This document shows positions 1 through 11,757 of a DNA stretch of 64,000 bases, one piece after another. Each line of letters starts with the position of its first letter. The first letter of the stretch is position 1. Under the pieces are notes generated by a model. That model saw nothing but the letters and a program-made list of their open reading frames with translations. It did no database searches and had not been told where the DNA came from. This stretch comes from Sipunculus nudus (taxonomy: Eukaryota > Annelida > Sipuncula > Golfingiida > Sipunculidae): the NCBI GenBank assembly GCA_026874595.1, contig CM049320.1, positions 24,501,714 to 24,565,713 of the forward strand, given 5' to 3'. Position numbers and translations under genes: made by a program.

Positions 1-1235
1 AATAGAAATTCATGACAAAAACACATGTACAGACTTTTTTTTGCAATGCCTGCAGATATTGGCCTGATTTTTTGTGTGTGGGCAGATAATGACCAGTTAC
101 AGATCAAGTATATGTTTCGTCCAGGTTGACCTACTTTTGAACATTTTACGCCTCTTTAACTTAGAAAATTTCATGAAAAAAGAAATTTTCATGACAAATA
201 CACATGTACAGACTTTTTTTCGCAATGCCTGCAGATGTTGGCCTGATTTTTGGTGTGTGGGCAGATATAGACCAGTTACAGATCGAGTTCGCGTTTCGTC
301 CCGGTTGACCTACTTTTGACCGTTTTACGGCTCCTGAACATAGAAAGTTTCATGAAAAATATGAAATTTCATGACAAATACACATGTACAGACTTTTTTT
401 CGCAATGCCTGCAGATATTGGCCTGATTTTTGGTGTGTGGGCAGATATTGACCAGTTACAGATTGAGTTCGTGTTTCGTCCCAGTTGACCTACTTTTGAC
501 TGTTTTATGGCACCTGAACATAGAAAATTTCATGTTAAATATATATTTTCATGACAAATACACTTGTACAGACTTTTCTTTGCAATACCTGCAGATATTG
601 GCCTGATTTTTGGTGTGTGGGCAAATAAAGACCAGTTACAGATCGAGTTCACGTTTTGTCCCAGTTGACCTACTTTTGACCGTTTGACGGTGCTCTAACA
701 TAAAAATTTTATAAAAAGTCAGCATGTATGGACTTTTTTTCACAGTGCCTGCAGATACGGGCCTGATTTTTGGTGTGTAGGCAGATAATGACCAGTTACA
801 GATGGAGTTCGCGTTTCGTTCCGGTTGACCTACTTTTGAATATTTTACGCCTCTTTAACTTAGAAAATTTCATGAAAAATAGAAATTTTCATGACAAATA
901 CACATGTATGGACTTTTTTTCGCAATGCCTGCAGATACCACCCTGATTTTTTATGTGTGGGCAGATAATGACAGTTACAGATTGAGTTCGCGTTTCGTCC
1001 TGGTTGACCTACTTTTGATTGTTTTATGGCTCCTAAACATAGAAAATTTCATGAAACACAGAAATTTTTATGGAAAATGCACATGTATGGACTTTTTTTC
1101 ACAATGCCTGCATATACTGCATGATTTTTGGTGTGTTGCTTGATAATGACCCGTTACAGATCGAGTTTGCATTTTGCCCTTCTTGACCTACTTTTGACCA
1201 TACGACACCTCCTGAACTTAAAAAATGTTTCAAAA
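1..1235. repeat. 180-bp tandem satellite array (about 7 units, runs off window start)
   Basis: The motif CAGTTACAGAT recurs at about 94, 272, 452, 632, 792, 972 and 1151, so the period is 178-180 bp with one shortened unit of about 160 bp. Each unit has a T-rich stretch, a GCCTGCAGATA-like block and GTTGACCTACTTTTGA. Units differ by scattered substitutions, which indicates an old array. Short ORFs inside are not conserved between units and are not genes. The array lies upstream of the first visible CEP104 exon and is probably intronic to it. Confidence 0.9.
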
Positions 1236-1333
1236 TTTTACAAATGTTCCTAATTTGCCCCAGGCGGGGGCATTCGTGTCGTTCCGACACATCTAGTTTT
1301 TTTTAAAATAGACACATTTTAACAATATGATAA

Positions 1334-1642
1334 GGCCAAAAAAAAATAAAAGGTATGGTTCTCAGGAACCGCCCACATCAATTTTAACCCCTCGCGTCAA
1401 ACATTTTTATTTTGGTTTTCATCTTACAAGAAGATAAAATAATACAATTTTGATATGATTTCCTTTGTTGTGTAGGGTTTTTACCTGTTTAGCGGGAAAA
1501 AATGTTATTTTCATGCTTTTCCCTGATCATATGACATTTTAATTGAAACATACAAAAAATTGTAAAAAATAAAAATACCGCCCACCCACATTGATTTCTG
1601 TCAAAAAGTGCCTGAGAACCATACCTTTTTATTTTTTTGGCC
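1334..1642. mobile_element. Harbinger-like MITE, copy 1
   Basis: This 309-bp element has terminal inverted repeats beginning GGCCAAAAAAA and running into GGTATGGTTCTCAGG; the right end is its reverse complement. It is flanked on both sides by TAA in direct orientation (1331-1333 and 1643-1645), which fits the 3-bp TWA target duplication known for PIF/Harbinger transposons. It has no ORF, so it is non-autonomous. Relatives are at 9558-9805 and 21675-21977. The superfamily assignment is inferred from target site and ends only. Confidence 0.7.
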
Positions 1643-2091
1643 TAATACTTGTTTTGCATTTTGAAAAGGTTTTATCAATTTGCTTCTGTTCACACCTGAT
1701 TGCATCATCAAAGCTGATGTTCCTCAGTATTGTTTATATATGTCAAACATCTCTTAAAGAATCTTAATTCCATCATTTTGTTTCCTATTATTATGGGAAT
1801 ACATAATTACCCTCACCCCTGAGGGGAGAGCAAGTTCATTGTGGCAAGGACTCTATGTTTTCCTGGACCTGTATCTCAAGAGCTACAGCCCATTTTAACT
1901 TTAAAATAATATAAGATAGGTGTGTACATTATTGTGGTTCTTGTGGAAGATTGGTCATAGGATCTGTGACATGGATTTGAGAATTCATCGGGTACAGACA
2001 TTTAAATGTAGTTATCACTTCACTTCCTAGATGGCAGCAGGGTTAAGCTGTGTGGTCCCTTAATGTCAAGTTATTTCATATCCTGTTACAG

Positions 2092-5000
2092 TGGTTTGTC
2101 CGTGGACAACATGATGACCTTCTGCACAAACGCTCTTCAGCACACATCAGGCGATGTCAGAGAAAAAGCTGAAAAATTGATCATTGCCTTGTACAAGGAT
2201 GTGGGAGCCCCGGTCAAGGACTTCCTGCCGCCAGACGATGAGAGAACAAGGAAGAATGTCATGTACAAGATGCTGTTTGAAGCGTTTGATCGTATTGACG
2301 GCAAACCAAGCAAAGAGGAACAAAAGGTAAAATTTTGACCAAAACGGCTGAGAGAGTACAAATCCTGTAACTGGAACAGTCGATATCATGAGCCAAACAG
2401 TTCATATGTCATGATTTGTGTTACAGATATAATAATATCAGATTAAAATTTAAGTTCTTACAGAATGATCAGATTAAAATTATGATTTTCATAAAAAACA
2501 AATCAACCATGAACATTTGATCTTATTGATTGCAAACCAAGCAAACAGGAACAAGAGGTTACATTGTGAACAAAACAGCTGAGACAGTATAATTCCTGGA
2601 ACAATAAATTTTATGAGCCAAATTATATTATAATTTGTCATACAAAACCCCTTACAGATTAAAATATCGGTCTTTATGTATACATAGAGATCAGATAAAA
2701 GTTTATTATTAAAAACTTAAATCATAGAGAGTGAAACCTATGAAAAAGTAGTCTTATTAGACAGGTCAGTTTTAACAAGTGTGAATGCCTTCGGGTCAGG
2801 CAAGGGTGGTCGTAATCGGTGATAGAACAGGTGGTCTTTCAAGACAGGTTCCACTGTATATCACACCCGTAAAGCACTTATTTGATGCCATTAGCAAAGT
2901 AATATAAAGATCAAAATTTATGTAACTGAATCATTTGCTAAAACAAAATAAAGGAAATAATTTTGGTTACACAAATATTCAAATTTATCACATGAAAGGA
3001 AAGAATTCTTCATCCTTTGCCAAAGTAATTAATTATAATTATTTACCAAACAGGTCAGATATTTAAAGTACTGTAAAATCTAACATAAGTCGCATCCTTA
3101 TTACAAGTCACACCAGGAAAAGTTCATAATATAAGTCGCACCGAGACTTCAGAAGTGTCCCAACCACCTGGTACCAATGGAATTTAAGTATCGTTGCTCC
3201 CTGTGGCGCAAGACTTATCAATGATGTCTTATAAACTTTATAAACCATTCAAACTTTATAAAGCATTTAAAACATAAAATTATTATGGCAAAACAGCACA
3301 GATGATATAATTATAATTTCTGTTACAGAAACAGCAGCTGGAACATGAGGTGGCCAAACAGAAGGAGATTGATGCTTTACAGTCCCAGCTGGCAGCCCTC
3401 AGGGCAGCAGCCAACAAGGTAAATGAGCATCCAACATGCAGGGTCCATAAAACCGTATCAGATCTTTGCTGACACAAATATGATTACAGCCATCAATAGT
3501 TATCATCTAAGGCCCTTGTTTGTTTGTCTGCACAGAATCCCCCAAGGTTCTTGCCTAATTTTAGAGAAAGTTTATCAATGGGCATAAAGATAAATGAATG
3601 TTGAGGCAGATTAAGTAGACTTAGTTCCAACCTTTCCCTTTATGTACTGGTGTCTGTTTGAACGCTCGGTATCTCCAATCATTATTTATGAATATGAACA
3701 AAATTTCATGAAACAGTGGGCTGTGGACCCAGCAATCATCGGTGATATTTTGGGGAGGACTGGTTAAATTTTAGGATGGATTTGGATGTTGATACAGGAT
3801 TTGGTGGAGGTATGTGCTCTTTAAGTGCTTTCTGACTGAATTTTTGTTTGTGATTACCGTAAAATCTCCACTTAAAACCGCGGTTTAATCAAGAAATTCA
3901 AAATCTTGAAATCAGGTTGATTTCCTGAAAGCACTGTGCGGTTTATACTAGAAGGGTTTCCTGAATATCTTCCTGACAGGCATCGTTTTTGGGCCGGCGC
4001 GTGGGCGATAATATTGCAACTTTCGGAGGCTGTTCTTAGCATGCATGGGAGCCGTGTGTAAATGTATTATTTACGATTATTTGTTATTTATAAATTAAAT
4101 ATTGCTGATTAGTTTTCGTGTGATATATAACTTGTTATAAAATCTTGGTAATTGTCACCAAATAATACGTTTAAAACAACCCTGCTGTTACACACAGCGG
4201 TCCACTTCGTTGGGCATGGTCAAGCAAAATTGAAATAAAAGCCTACTTTAAACCCATTTGCGGCATTATTTAGCAATGATTATTTGTTTAAAACGTAAAA
4301 TGAATAAAAAGCTGACATCGTAAAGAGTCACACAATGGCAGACAATCGTTTTAAAATCAAGTTTGAGTACCGCCATGTGCTGAAACTCCCCGGTATTCTG
4401 CTAAGAATAAATTGAACGGCTGTACGCGGTGGGTGGTAAATAGAACAGCCACCTATTTCGTCCCAGCGTGCCTTGCGCGAACACTGCCTTGACAAAATGG
4501 CTCTCCACACGGAAACTTTCTTCAGGAAAAAAACTTGCTAACCCGGACTGGCCACTTTAATTTTACCTTAAAATCACTCGTTTTCAAGCGTCATGTTTCC
4601 TATACGTGCGTATCTGGAAAAGGTAACTTCAGTTACTTTGATATTTAGTTAAGTTAACCAGCGATGTTTTCAACGCACCAGCAAATTGTGACATGGAGCG
4701 ATGTGAACGTACGATGTGACGAAGATAATACCGAAGTAACCGGTATGAAAATGATTTGAATCTTCCGAGTTATTCCAGAAAATGGAATTTTCATCAAAAA
4801 TTAAGATTTCAAAATATTACTTTTAGAATTAAAATATACAGTGAATTGAAATAGATCAGCAGAATATTTTTTCCAAAATATAATGACAAATCGGTAGCAA
4901 ACAAGAATACGGCACGGAATATAAAATCTGTATAAACAGGCAGAGGTTCACCGGCCCTTACGTCTTCCCAAACTTCATGCTTGAGTGACCCTGCAAAAAA

Positions 5001-8000
5001 GTGTTATGATGTGTTTAAACAAAATGCCCAAGGAATTTTTAAAGTGGACAGGAATGGCCGAGTCGCAACCTACGCGTGTTCATTTCTAGATGATTGCTCG
5101 ATTGTGTCTTTTGTCAAATCATTCCGTAGCGAAAGTTGGTGCGGTTTTAAAGGGGGGTTCTTAGTATTTGAGCCCCTCGCGGTGTCTCGCCTGGAATTTC
5201 GGCCAAGTCTGGGTGCGGTTTTAATCGGAAGTGCGGTTTTAAGTGGAGATTTTACGGTAATGACATTTTTAAAATTGTGGTCAAGGATTTTTCATACAGG
5301 TATATTCAGGTACCCTGGACAAGCTGGGGTATGTTTACTGTATTATAAATATAATATTCAGGGCTCAACATTTATGTTAACCACTTGCCCAGGACAAGTG
5401 AAAGTTCCAGAAAATGGTGGTAAAGTTTCCAAAAGTCTTCTCCTACTCGCCCATTTGGGCAAGTGAGTCCAAAATAAACCTTTACCCAAAGGCCTCAATT
5501 TTCACCAATCTTCACCAATATAGTTTCTTCATAAATTTTTATTCACAATAATCTTTCAATAATGCATCCCCTATTAGTCCAACTGTTAAGAGAAGAATTA
5601 TGCAAATAATGAAAGAAGCATGAAACTTGGCATAAAAATTGTCTAGACCATACTCGATATTTTCAGATATGGGGCCAATCTGAATATCTTTTCTTTCTTG
5701 GAGAGATGAAATCACATTGATGAAATAATACTTCGTCATCTTAAACTACCTGTTGTTATTCTGTACTAAAGAGAAATATAATTTCTAAAATACAATACAA
5801 CATGCAATACAATCCTGTGGAAAACAGCTGTGTTCATGGATCACTAATTTTGTAGGTCAAGTAAAACCTTCATGTAAGGCTAGTAATAGTTAGGATTTAC
5901 TTGCACAACTGGGGCAAGAACTTTCAGAAGTTGATGTTGAGCCCTGATTTTACCAATTGTCAGTTTCACCTTCATCTTCATGAATATTTGCAACTTTATT
6001 TATTTTCTGATGCCATAGACATACGTAGCATGCAGATAATTTCTCACCCTTTATTTTATTATAAAAAGTATACATTTATATTTTCAATTTTCATTGATGC
6101 ATGTGAATGCCATTAAATGAATCAGCATATCTGTTTTTCAAATATCTCAGTTTCAGCATGCGACTGGAAAATTGTAAAATCTTGATTACATCTTGATTAA
6201 GTATTTCAGAGTGCATGAAATTTTTTTGGATATAGCTTCCTAAATGTAAGCATGAAAAGTATTTTTTTGTTCATGTGTCTGTTGATTTCAACATCATATT
6301 TTTTTGTCCACCCACGCTCCTTAAACTGCTGTCTCAGTACACTCTTGAGGCCACTGCTTATCAGGAGTGTATGGTAAATCCTGCAAGTATGGAAGATTAA
6401 GTCTTCAAATTCGGCAAAAATACAGCAGTTTGGCACATTGCCAGTAGTACTACTTCCTAAGAATACCACCAGCATAGATAAGGTATACTAAAATTGGAAA
6501 ATTTAAAAAAGAAAATATGACAAAGTGACCCATTGGTAATGACTCTCAGCAAACCAGCACTACATGATTCTTGCATGATTCTTTGATTTATCAAGCATGT
6601 GTGTTGTATGTTCTGTGTTGTATTCCCACCAGGCCGAGGAATCAGCCAAGGGAAATGACGGCTCCAAACCCAAGGTTGGTAGATAACATCGCACTTAATT
6701 CAGCAGGAAGGAGCTATAAATATAAGTTTTCATGTATAACCTTTTTCTCTTTTGTTCTAATTTAAATACTATCGGCACTTCATGGAGCAATTGTTTGAGT
6801 CAGATGGAAGTATGAGGAGGAGAAATACCTTATTCATGTAAAGATAATTACCTTCTGTGTGTAGGTGATATCAGTGAGCATAATTTTTATGATTTGAAAT
6901 CAATACAAGCCATGGTCTGGAAACTTGCCGTTAAATTCTTTTTATTTTCTTTTTTTTTTCAATTATTTTTGTGATGGAGGTAATCAGCTCATTTTTTTAT
7001 TTTAATTTTTAATGCGACTCAATTTTTTTTTTTTAATTCTTAACCTACTGATAAATATTGACATCTGCAGAGTTCCAATTTTGGTTTGACAATACATGTA
7101 AGGGCGGTAGCACTCACTTCCTGTCATTTATTGTATATCCTGGTGTCACCCAGCACCAGTGTCTATTGACCTGCAGGTCCTGGATGTATAATCAACCCCT
7201 TTGCTAGGTCATTACATTTAGGAACCTCCCAAAGATGAACTTGTTTGTGAGTGAAACACGACTTTTCAGGACAGTTTCTCCATTAAGCCTGCAGAGCACT
7301 CATTCTGGATGTGGGCCGATTTCTGAAAATCTGACTGGCTCATTGGCTTAGATTTGAAATCGTGACCTCCTGTGCTCTACCCCTTTGACCACAGAAGCTG
7401 GTTATCTCCTGATATATTGTAAATTATGAATTTTCATCTCAATGTGCTGGACCTGCAAAAACTCAGATTTCCAAGACATTTTCAATAGATGTTGCAAGTT
7501 CAGTAACACAGGTTGAGAATTTCATAAATAATCAAGTGTAAAATATTCAAAAGGCAGGAACCAGTTTGCCAAAGTCATGAGAAGGATAAAAAAGAAGCTG
7601 TGTTGTAAATGGATAAAATTAAAGATTATTTTTAAAAGTATAAAAGAAACGCCAAAACTATATTTCTAGTGTTCTGGCACCAAATTTTGGCTCACAGGAT
7701 CAAGAGCCTGCTGGTATAAGATGAGCCAGATAAGTCTTGTTTTCATGACTAATTTAATCTGTTTTCTACTCAGCAGCAGGAGAAGAAAGAAAAAGATAAG
7801 AAGAACAAAGCCCAGTCTAAACCCAAAGCTGATGACATGAAACTACAGGACGACGCCTCCATGTATAACATTGACAAGTAAGTCTACATTACTTCTCACA
7901 TAATAGGCAGGGCAGGGATGGATCAATGATTTAGGAAAATTAGGTGTTCATCCAACAAGAACTAACGACAAAACCTTAAAAAAATATTTATGGGGTCAAG

Positions 8001-10838
8001 GGGGCAAAAATAATATGATATCCTTGAAAATAGGTGCAGCTGAAAAAAAGGCAAGGGGGGGAGGGGGTTGGGGGTTGGGACCACCTGGACCCCTTTTCCG
8101 AATTCTCTTCTGCATGGTACCCACATGTTTATAAAAACTGACCAAGCCAAAAAGTAAAAAGTTGTAGAAATAATTGAATTTCCTTATCTCTAAGAAACTT
8201 ATATGCAATCAGTTTGAAAAAAAGTCAGTTGGTCTGTCATTCAATACTTTTTTAACAAACATTTATCCTAGCTCTTTGATTTAAGTAATTTAATAAAAAA
8301 TAAAAGAAAATGATAATGCTTACCCAGGGAATGTTTCTGAATCCAGGGCTTTCTAAATACATTTATCCTGAGAATGTTTCTAAGTCCACATCTTTTTAAA
8401 TATCCTTATACTGGGAATGTTTCTGAATCCAGATCTTTTTAAAGACAACCAGAGCATAAGGTTTGATATGTTGAAAGAAGACTATAATGCTACAAAAATG
8501 CTTTATAATTGACATTATTATTTGTAGTACCTGTATATTCTGTGGAGAGAAGAACCAAGCTTTCACTGAGGAAGGCCTTGACCTGCACTACTGGAAGAGC
8601 TGTCCCATGCTAAAGAGATGTGCCAACTGCAAACAGGTAAACCCCTGTGGGATACCCCATTAAGAACAATTCTATGTACTTAATAGACTCTCCCAAAATA
8701 ATGCAGTTTGATAATCTGATAATTTAGAGTTTAATTACATTTCAAATAAACTGTAGTTTTATTTCTTTAAATTACGTAAGTAGATACTGTCCCAGTCAGT
8801 CTTGTCAGCCAGTCACAAGGCAGTTAGTGACTCCACCTACAGGGTATTGCTTATACTAAAATGGGGACACAGATCTCAGGTCACTCTGGGATTGGCAGAA
8901 TGGGAGTGTCAGCTTGAAGGTGCAACACAATGGAGGGTTGACTTATGGCTGTATCTGTTAGCTCCTGTTGCAACTGACTTTTAAACAGCTGTCATGCTAC
9001 CTACATTGGTATGTCCATTTTAACTTCATGATCGATTAATTTACACAAAATAAGGCTGTTAGATTATTTGAGAGATTAGAGTTTAATTACTGTTCAAGTA
9101 AACAGTGTTGTTTTATTTCTTTAAGTTATGTTAGTAGATCCTGTCCAGTCCCAATTCCCCCTCAGAATAAGTAAGCAAACTACAACAGGATAGTTTAACT
9201 TACCTGACATTCAAAGAATTATTTTTTTACAGCAGATGTTAATTTAACTCTTCATCATGTATCTTTCCTACAGGTTGTTGAAATCTCAGGCTTGACAGAC
9301 CATCTGCTGACGGAGTGTGACAACAAAGCGAAGTTTACAAAATGTTCACGGTGCACAGAAGCCATCCCTAAGGCAGAGTTTGAGCAGCACGACAAGGCAA
9401 AGACATGTAATCGTAAGTATCATATCAAAACTACAGGTATTATATCTGTAGCATACAAGATGACAGGTTTCCTCAAAAATCCTTGGTTCAGAATGTGCAG
9501 AACTTTTGGAAATAAATTTTTTTAGATTATTGATTTCATTCAAAAATAATTGAATAAGACCAAAAAAATTCAAGATATGGTTCTCAGACACCGCCTGCAT
9601 CATTTTTTAACCCCCTCCCCCTTATCAAAAATTTTTTCATTAAAGGAATTTTCATCTTTCAAGAAGATAAAATAATACAGTTTAATAAGATTTCCTTTGT
9701 TGCCTTGTGCTTTTACCTGTTTAGGAAAAATATTCTGTTATTTTCATGCTTTTCCCTGATCATATGACATTTTTATCAAAACATACAAAAAAAGGTAAAA
9801 GGTGGGCCAAATAAGAAATGCATTGAATGTCCTTAGGGTTTACTTAATTAAATTCAGTGTCAGTTTCATGGAAACCATGTGCAAATGGTAGACTCAATGG
9901 CACAATAACTAAAATATCTGCTCTTTTATTTGAAACATGGGTGAAAATTTGTGGGTATATTTCTATTTATTTCCTTGAAATGATCATTGGATTTTTAATT
10001 TTGTGGATAAAAGCTACCCACAAATTCCACAAAAAAAAACCCAATGTACAGTTCTAAATCTACAGTAATCAGTTAATTGGCACACCACTTCTGTCTTCTG
10101 TATCATATATATTTTTCTTTCAGCTGCTCAGGCCAGCAAGAACCACTGTCCGCTGTGTCATCAGAACCTGCCCTCTGGTGAGGAGTCATGGAAACAGCAT
10201 CTGATGGGTCGTGACGGCTGTAAGCAGAATCCTCGAAGGATGCAAGCTCTGAACAGAGGTATTTCTTTGGTGTCTTTTGAATGTTTCTTTTTTTTGCTTT
10301 GATATGTGTAATATGTGGTGAGAAAGTTTTACATGGCATATAGCTTGATTAATACTGTTGATTATATAAATTTTATACTCAACCAAGAAAGCTATGAGCA
10401 GGGTGACTTAATATTTGTATTTTAACTGACAGCAGTTAATGACCATCACACAACCATTCTATGACTATTCACCAAATAACCATTTTTGGTTGATGTGTCT
10501 GGAATGAGGCTAAGTGGTTCCTAAGGGGGTCATTTTCCATATTTACCCATTAACCCTAAAAATTTGACATTATTTGTGAAAGGTCTTTTTCAGCATCATC
10601 TATCTGAAGCCAGTGAACTTGGCCCATGCTAACTCAGCCCATGGAAAACCTCATTGCCAGTTTGGCAGAAGTTTGCAGACCTTTCCTAACACAAGAACGG
10701 GCAATAAGCTAGTATACCATTAATTCTGCAATTATAAGTCCCTGAAATAAATTGTATTTTTCCCTTGTTTTAGGTAAAGGAGGAGCAAAAGCTGGAACCA
10801 GCAAGGGGAAGGCTCCCAACAGATCCACCAGAGCATGA
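2092..10838 (+). CDS. CEP104: CEP104 (centrosomal protein of 104 kDa), C-terminal exons, partial
   Basis: Eight GT-AG exons join in frame to about 305 C-terminal residues plus stop: 2092-2326, 3329-3418, 6633-6674, 7774-7877, 8528-8636, 9274-9412, 10124-10258 and 10774-10838. The first exon (GLSVDNMMTFCTNAL) matches the end of the TOG-like tubulin-binding domain. The second is a predicted coiled coil (KQQLEHEVAKQKEIDALQSQ). The third and fourth form a K/E/S-rich linker. The fifth to seventh encode the tandem zinc-finger module, with pairs CIFC, CANC, CSRC and CPLC and their His/Cys partners. In known relatives CEP104 sits at the ciliary tip and distal centriole, binds tubulin, CP110/CEP97 and EB1, and is needed for ciliogenesis. 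The 5' exons lie before the window. The last exon encodes a short basic tail with no SxIP motif. Acceptor 7773/7774 is a CAGCAG repeat, so one Gln may be optional. Confidence 0.93.
2745..2865. mobile_element. pogo/Tc1-like MITE remnant in CEP104 intron
   Basis: GGTGGTCGTAATCGG and GGTTCCACTGTAT resemble the ends of the better preserved element at 61079-61256 (GGTCGTAATTGTAGGGTTCC, then ACTGTAT). Only one end is convincing here, so this is a decayed fragment. Confidence 0.35.
3857..5257. mobile_element. 1.4-kb TIR DNA element in CEP104 intron
   Basis: Both ends carry a perfect 25-bp inverted repeat that starts CCGTAAAATCTCCACTTAAA and ends ACCGC. TA lies on each side (3855-3856 and 5258-5259), as in Tc1/mariner-type insertions. 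Several GCGGTTTTAA subterminal copies lie inside the right end. A 161-codon reading frame at 4981-5466 crosses the right TIR and resembles nothing I recognise, so I treat it as chance. It interrupts the intron between CEP104 exons 3329-3418 and 6633-6674. Confidence 0.75.
5359..5946. mobile_element. hAT-like MITE
   Basis: The 588-bp element is bounded by CAGGGCTCAACAT and its reverse complement ATGTTGAGCCCTG. Ends beginning CAGGGCTC are typical of some hAT families. I did not find an intact 8-bp target duplication (ATAATATT versus ATTTTACC). There is no transposase ORF. It lies in the same CEP104 intron, downstream of the 1.4-kb TIR element. Confidence 0.55.
9558..9805. mobile_element. Harbinger-like MITE, copy 2 (3' truncated)
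   Basis: It begins after TAA and shares with copy 1 the motifs ATGGTTCTCAG, an AAGAAGATAAAATAATACA block and CATGCTTTTCCCTGATCATA. The right TIR is missing. It lies in the CEP104 intron between exons 9274-9412 and 10124-10258. Confidence 0.6.
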
Positions 10839-11321
10839 GGATTTAAGGATCAGAGAATGTGTAGTGTTACATCATAGAGTTACATCACCATTTGTATATT
10901 CTTCTGTAGTTTCATCAGTCATTATAAAGCAACAGTACAAGGTAAAACAGGAAATCTTTGTAGCATTCAGTTTTCATGAATCAGCCTGGTCATATAATTT
11001 TTAAAAGGGGCCCAATCACCTATAAAGCATGTTGAATTAACACAAAAAATAACTTCTTCCCTTTATAACAAATCTTTACCTGCCAAAATGTTGCCTTGAA
11101 ACCGTTTGCTTACTCCTGTAAATGAGTGTTAAAAACAGTGTATCGAGGGCGATCACAGGTGTCAACATAAACACAGCACATGGGGCCGTGTGCATCGCAT
11201 AACATGTGTCAATCAGGAGATGCCTAGACTGACTTGGCCAAAAAATGTTATACAAGTTCCTGCAAGTTCATCAGCAGGATGTTTTTCGAATCTTGCAGTG
11301 ATAGTTTCTTCTGTGTTGAAG
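10839..11321 (+). other. CEP104 3' flank / probable 3' UTR start
   Basis: Non-coding sequence directly after the CEP104 stop codon. There is no canonical AATAAA close to the stop. The nearest candidates are at about 11782 and 12414, and another is at 14172-14177. Where the transcript ends cannot be decided from sequence. Confidence 0.4.
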
Positions 11322-11757
11322 GACTGGTCAGGACTTTTGGGTCCTGGACTTGTACTCAGACTCGGAGGTAAGGACTCAAGTCAGGACTTTTGGGTCCTAA
11401 ACTTGTACTCAGACTCGGAGGTAAGGACTCAAGTCAGGACTTTTGGGTCCTAGACTTGTACTCAGACTCGGAGGTAAGGACTCAAGTCAGGACTTTGGAT
11501 CCTAAACTTGTACTCAGACTCTGAGGTAAGGACTTAAGTCAGGACTTTTGGGTCCTAAACTTGTACTCAGACTCTGAGTTAAGGACTTAAGTCAGGACTT
11601 TTGGGTCCTAGACTTGTACTCAGACTCGGAGGTAAGGACCCAAGTCTGGACTTTTTGGTCCTAAACTTGTACTCAGACTCTGAGGTAAGGACTTAAGTCA
11701 GGACTTTTGGGTCCTAGACTTGTACTCAGACTAGGAGGTAAGGACTCAAGAAATCAG
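11322..11757. repeat. 53-bp minisatellite (about 8 units)
   Basis: Units contain GTCAGGACTTTTGGGTCCT and ACTTGTACTCAGACTC, starting near 11331, 11384, 11437 and 11490 with a 53-bp period. Substitutions alternate between TCGGAGG and TCTGAGG variants. A degenerate stretch of the same GGACTTGG/AGACTTGGA flavour follows at about 11990-12100. Confidence 0.9.

Noticed and set aside
4981-5466. 161-codon ORF as a transposase or host gene
   Set aside because: It crosses the element's right TIR and shows no domain; the frame is most likely chance.
11322-11757. Array of repeated ORF-compatible units
   Set aside because: The 53-bp period is not a multiple of three and the frame does not persist; a minisatellite, not a repeat protein.
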